Assembly: GCA_927910745.1 (NCBI GenBank)
Contig: CAKMNX010000025.1
Span: forward strand, 1-64,000
Direction: 5' to 3'
DNA length: 64,000 nt
Source: an uncultured Candidatus Saccharibacteria bacterium
Lineage (GTDB): Bacteria > Patescibacteriota > Saccharimonadia > Saccharimonadales > Saccharimonadaceae
In this document: positions 61,521-64,000 of the stretch, one piece after another
Layout: each line of letters begins with the position of its first letter
How positions within the stretch are numbered: position 1 is the first letter of the stretch
Position numbers and translations under genes: made by a program
Notes under the pieces: model-generated
What the model saw: only the letters and a program-made list of their open reading frames with translations
Databases searched by the model: none
What the model was told of the DNA's origin: nothing

Positions 61521-62288
61521 TTATTGATCGTAATCTGAGTCGGATCCATACATAGCTTCGAGCTCTGCATATATGGTGTTTTTCTCACGCTCATGCGGTG
61601 GTAGCTCAGGGCGCCGCCAGTGCCGCATCTTGTCTAAGTATTTGTCTGTCATCAGATTTTTGAGTGCAATGGTTGCGAGCTCTGTTTGCCGCTTGATGCG
61701 GCGGATTGGCTCGCGGAGGGCATGATCATCTATTTTAATACCATACTGCAGTGCTTTGTCGGTAATAGTGATGTGCTCGTGAGCGTTGCGTATGACATCG
61801 TCGATAACCGTTTCGAGCTCTGGTTCACGAAGCTGGTTGCTCATATCCTTATACCAACGCCAGCCGATGGTACAAGAATCACGGCCTCGAAAATGGTTGG
61901 GTGGCTGTTTGGCAAGCTCGGCTTGTATAGTAGGATCCAGGCGGCCGCAAAGCCAATCAACATTTAACGAGGGCTTTTGGAGTATATAAAAGTCATGTCG
62001 CAGCGTATCTCCTTCATTCAAGTTTTTCTCATCATACGGTATACCAAGCTCGTGGTGCATGTTAAAATTCCATACACCAACGCCGTCAGGAGGGCTCATT
62101 GTTTCTGGCATGTTGCCCTTTTCTATATCGTTGTATAAGAGCTGGTGCGTGCTGGCTAGTGGGAGAATAACAAGCTTACCAGCTATACCGCCTACGTGCA
62201 CCCGTATGTAGTCTTTGGCTGACGCTTCTTTACTGTGGCTACTTGCCTCGTCTGCAACAGTCCATTGTTGGTTCCTTTTGTCGTACAT
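61521..62288 (-). CDS. Protein of unknown function (255 residues)
   Basis: A soluble, charged protein. The start was placed at 62288 (MYDKRNQQW...) because a TATAAT (62303-62298) ends 9 bases before that ATG; the longer frame from 62321 contains this promoter. The N-terminal part has beta-like strands (YIRVHVGGIAGKLVILPL, VGVWNFNMHHELGI) with several histidines; the C-terminal third is helical and basic. No family, signal or membrane helix is recognised. Confidence 0.65.
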   Translation of the reverse strand: MYDKRNQQWTVADEASSHSKEASAKDYIRVHVGGIAGKLVILPLASTHQLLYNDIEKGNMPETMSPPDGVGVWNFNMHHELGIPYDEKNLNEGDTLRHDFYILQKPSLNVDWLCGRLDPTIQAELAKQPPNHFRGRDSCTIGWRWYKDMSNQLREPELETVIDDVIRNAHEHITITDKALQYGIKIDDHALREPIRRIKRQTELATIALKNLMTDKYLDKMRHWRRPELPPHEREKNTIYAELEAMYGSDSDYDQ

Positions 62289-62297
62289 AATACAGTG

Positions 62298-62303
62298 ATT
62301 ATA
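62298..62303 (-). promoter_or_regulatory. -10 element of a predicted leaderless mRNA
   Basis: TATAAT on the minus strand, 9 bases before the ATG at 62288. Confidence 0.55.
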
Positions 62304-62374
62304 GGGTAATGTATGACGCATTACAAGTAGCTTGTGTAATATAGTATGAGTGACCGAGCAATAGCAAGAAAAGA

Positions 62375-62405
62375 ACCGCTCCTTTATGATGAGAGCGGCT
62401 TTTCG
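62375..62405 (-). terminator. Terminator after rpmA
   Basis: CCGCTC (62376-62381) pairs with GAGCGG (62393-62398), with A-rich and T-rich flanks, so it ends rpmA and may also act on the other strand. Confidence 0.65.
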
Positions 62406-62426
62406 CTTGTATTTGCGTTATAACAC

Positions 62427-62705
62427 TTACGCTGCGCTAACACACACCTGGGTGCGTGGCTGGGTCTTGCCAGTGAAGGTAGACTTCTTGACTTTCTTGA
62501 AGCTGACAACACCACTGTGAGCGGCGTGGATGGTGTAGTTGCGGCTCATGTACGTGCCAGGGCCGGCGATCTTTGTAGCGCCTGTCTGGCGAACGAGGAC
62601 CTCACCAGCATTGACCTGCTGGCCACCGAAGCGCTTGACGCCAAGGCGCGCCCCAGCGTTATTGTGGACGTTCTTGCTTGAGCCACCTGCTTTGACTTTT
62701 GACAT
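62427..62705 (-). CDS. rpmA: 50S ribosomal protein L27
   Basis: Encodes bL27 (92 residues), whose N-terminus reaches the peptidyl-transferase centre. The motif GVKRFGGQQVNAGEVLVRQ and the following GTYMSRNYTIHA are typical. The N-terminus starts directly with MSKVKAGGSSKN; there is no cleavable extension as found in Firmicutes. AAAGGAGTGAT stands before the ATG. rplU and obg, its usual neighbours, are not in the window. Confidence 0.95.
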   Translation of the reverse strand: MSKVKAGGSSKNVHNNAGARLGVKRFGGQQVNAGEVLVRQTGATKIAGPGTYMSRNYTIHAAHSGVVSFKKVKKSTFTGKTQPRTQVCVSAA

Positions 62706-63003
62706 ATCACTCCTTTAGCTAATATAAACAATCTATACGATTATACGTGAGGGCGTGGGCGAAGTCAAGCGGTGTGGATTGAATAGCAGCCGTAAGAATG
62801 CCGACTGTTATAACGCGAGAGAAGAGAGCGGCAAGAGGAGTGCGCAAGCGAGCAAGACATTGAGCTGTAGGCATGACAAAAAGGGGACAAAACATCGACG
62901 GTGACGCAGATGGGCTGTAGCACTAACTGAGCAGAGTTGGATAGTTGGTACTATGGTGGTATAATTAGCTACACTACAGATACAATAAATGATATGAAAA
63001 GGA
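62706..63003 (+). other. 298-base gap with a promoter for the gene at 63010
   Basis: TATAAT (62960-62965) and AAAAGGAG (62997-63004) serve the next gene. Nothing else is recognised. Confidence 0.4.
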
Positions 63004-63009
63004 GTGATG

Positions 63010-63354
63010 ATGTCGGAACGGTATTATGGAGGAATGGGGCTAAGTGATGAGGGGTCTCCGGTCGGTAGCTTGGATTTGGAAGATAATCTGAGACAGATAG
63101 AGAAGGAGCGACAAGAAGTTAATGGCTCTACTGCAGAGCGGGCAGCAGGACTTTCCTCTGAGCAGCGCACTCAAGCAGCTCAGAATTTGAAAGAGGCTCG
63201 AGGACATTTTCATCAGGGGCTTGATGCCTTAAACAACCTTATGTACACGTTGCCTCCTGAGCAGCGAGGAGTGCTTCAGCAAAGTGTAATACCTCAATTT
63301 GAAGCAGCTGCCGACAAGCTGCAGGCCACAAATGGTGTAATCACTCTACAATAA
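63010..63354 (+). CDS. Small helical protein of unknown function (114 residues)
   Basis: Three starts are possible (63004 GTG, 63007, 63010); 63010 fits best with AGGAG five bases ahead. A Tyr/Gly-rich N-terminus precedes a long Gln/Ala/Glu-rich helical part (LEDNLRQIEKERQEVNG, then helices with AAQNLKEARGHF) and a short end. No membrane helix is seen. It resembles a coiled-coil or helical-bundle protein. A hairpin (AGAACTCAGC with GCTGAGGTTCT near 63393-63422) follows. Confidence 0.65.
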   Translation: MSERYYGGMGLSDEGSPVGSLDLEDNLRQIEKERQEVNGSTAERAAGLSSEQRTQAAQNLKEARGHFHQGLDALNNLMYTLPPEQRGVLQQSVIPQFEAAADKLQATNGVITLQ

Positions 63355-63497
63355 ATAACCATCGATAAGTTCCTCGCCACTAGAGTGATATAAAGAACTC
63401 AGCATGACATAGCTGAGGTTCTTTGCTTTTCATAACTGCAATTATACAAGACTAAATACATCCACTGCTGGATGACCAGAATGAGTTTTACTCAATA

Positions 63498-64000
63498 CTA
63501 TTTCATTACTTCCATCACCAGCAACTCCCGCGCTACCACTTGGTTCTCGCGGTAATAACAGAGGTCGGTGGGGCGAACGTGTTGAAGTAGGCGGCGCTGG
63601 TAGCCCAGTCGCTCTAGCTGGGTGATGAGCGGCAGGTGAGTAAACTGCCCGTCGCTGCCACGCCAAGCGGGCACCGCGATGACCAATGGTGTGCCAGGGC
63701 ACAGCTGGGGACGAAGATTAGTGAGAAAATGGCTGATGATATGGTTGCATGTGGTACGCACAGCACTGAGCTTAGCAGGGGCAGGTGGGGCAGAGAAGGG
63801 CTGACCAAGGTATGTCTCGCAGACAATAGCGCTGAGCTGCTGGGCAAGCGGCCACTGATGAGTAGTGGCATCTGCTTGAGTAACGCTATGCACCGCGCCA
63901 GGAGTAGCTTCAGCAGAGCGGTGCTGCAGCCAGGTGAGGTTCTCGCTAGTGTAGCTGACCATCTTGGGGTTCAGGTCACTGCCGCACACATCATAGCCCA
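63498..64000 (-). CDS. SAM-dependent RNA methyltransferase-like protein, N-terminus outside the window
   Basis: The frame runs out at the right edge. Visible are GYDVCGSDLNPKMV, a motif that binds SAM (acidic loop after a strand), and then QADATTHQWP and IVCETYLGQPF, at the place of the catalytic motif of UPF0020/Trm11-type guanine-N2 methyltransferases. The usual DPPYG is replaced by ETYLG, so catalytic identity is open. The C-terminal part has the typical strand PLVIAVPAW and an end with ARELLVMEV. The family assignment is by motif layout only. Confidence 0.6.
   Translation of the reverse strand, partial: GYDVCGSDLNPKMVSYTSENLTWLQHRSAEATPGAVHSVTQADATTHQWPLAQQLSAIVCETYLGQPFSAPPAPAKLSAVRTTCNHIISHFLTNLRPQLCPGTPLVIAVPAWRGSDGQFTHLPLITQLERLGYQRRLLQHVRPTDLCYYRENQVVARELLVMEVMK

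Noticed and set aside
1..64000. tRNA or rRNA genes
   Set aside because: The larger gaps were scanned by eye for TPsiC-like GGTTCGA and cloverleaf ends; none was convincing.

Overview
The window looks like the chromosome of a member of the Patescibacteria (Candidate Phyla Radiation), most likely Saccharibacteria. The grounds are the gene content: a ribosomal-protein cluster without rpmD (uL30), cysteine-free S14 and L31, a compact proS without the editing insertion, almost no biosynthetic genes, many lineage-specific proteins of unknown function, and genes for an isoprenoid-lipid cell wall. The standard code with UGA as stop is used: RF1 and RF2 are both encoded and many genes end in TGA. The taxonomic call is inference, not an alignment result.

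Layout. (1) 1-4955: S10/spc ribosomal genes rplB(partial)-rpsS-rplV-rpsC-rplP-rpmC-rpsQ-rplN-rplX-rplE-rpsN-rpsH, closed by a terminator. (2) 4956-9417: an accessory block that splits the spc operon and carries a duplicated-unit membrane protein, two proteins of unknown function and a tiny membrane protein. (3) 9418-11650: rplF-rplR-(small unknown gene)-rpsE-rplO, then a terminator; rpmD, secY and the usual followers are absent. (4) 11780-18122: micro-ORFs including a Trp-rich 26-residue peptide, a DUF5684-type membrane protein, a HEXXH protein, prfA, rpmE and unknown genes. (5) 18264-27750: rpsB-tsf-frr-uppS-rseP-CPBP protease-proS-greA-...-lysS, the order known from Firmicutes but without pyrH, cdsA and dxr. 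(6) 27863-39490: envelope and accessory genes, namely a caspase-fold-like protein, a membrane-anchored glycosidase-fold protein divergent from a DUF2207 protein, uppP, a MacB-like ABC exporter and a collagen-like surface protein. (7) 39734-48425: serS-pyrD-unknown, hpf, secA and an M16 peptidase. (8) 48638-64000: small genes, murD, an M48 peptidase, prfB, ftsE-ftsX-CHAP hydrolase, an S41 peptidase, an orphan response-regulator receiver, rpmA and a partial methyltransferase. The hpf-secA-prfB-ftsE-ftsX-(hydrolase)-ctp order is an old, widely conserved arrangement.

How the genes work together. Most of the window is translation machinery, protein secretion (secA), and cell-wall lipid carrier and division functions (uppS, uppP, murD, ftsEX with a secreted CHAP hydrolase). 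There are also many proteases: S2P, CPBP, M16, M48, S41, and two candidates (a HEXXH protein and a caspase-fold-like one). The collagen-like protein, the six-hairpin protein and the DUF2207 protein are plausible surface factors of a host-attached cell, but that is inference.

Two window-wide properties matter to any reader. First, about thirteen genes, including essential ones (rpsQ, rpmE, frr, secA), are each broken by an indel of one base or so, mostly a missing base. This is best explained by an unpolished long-read assembly, and the gene coordinates given here bridge those breaks. Second, about sixteen genes have a -10 hexamer ending only 6-11 bases before the start codon and no Shine-Dalgarno sequence, which predicts leaderless mRNAs as a common mode of expression in this organism. 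No tRNA, rRNA, CRISPR array or insertion sequence was recognised.
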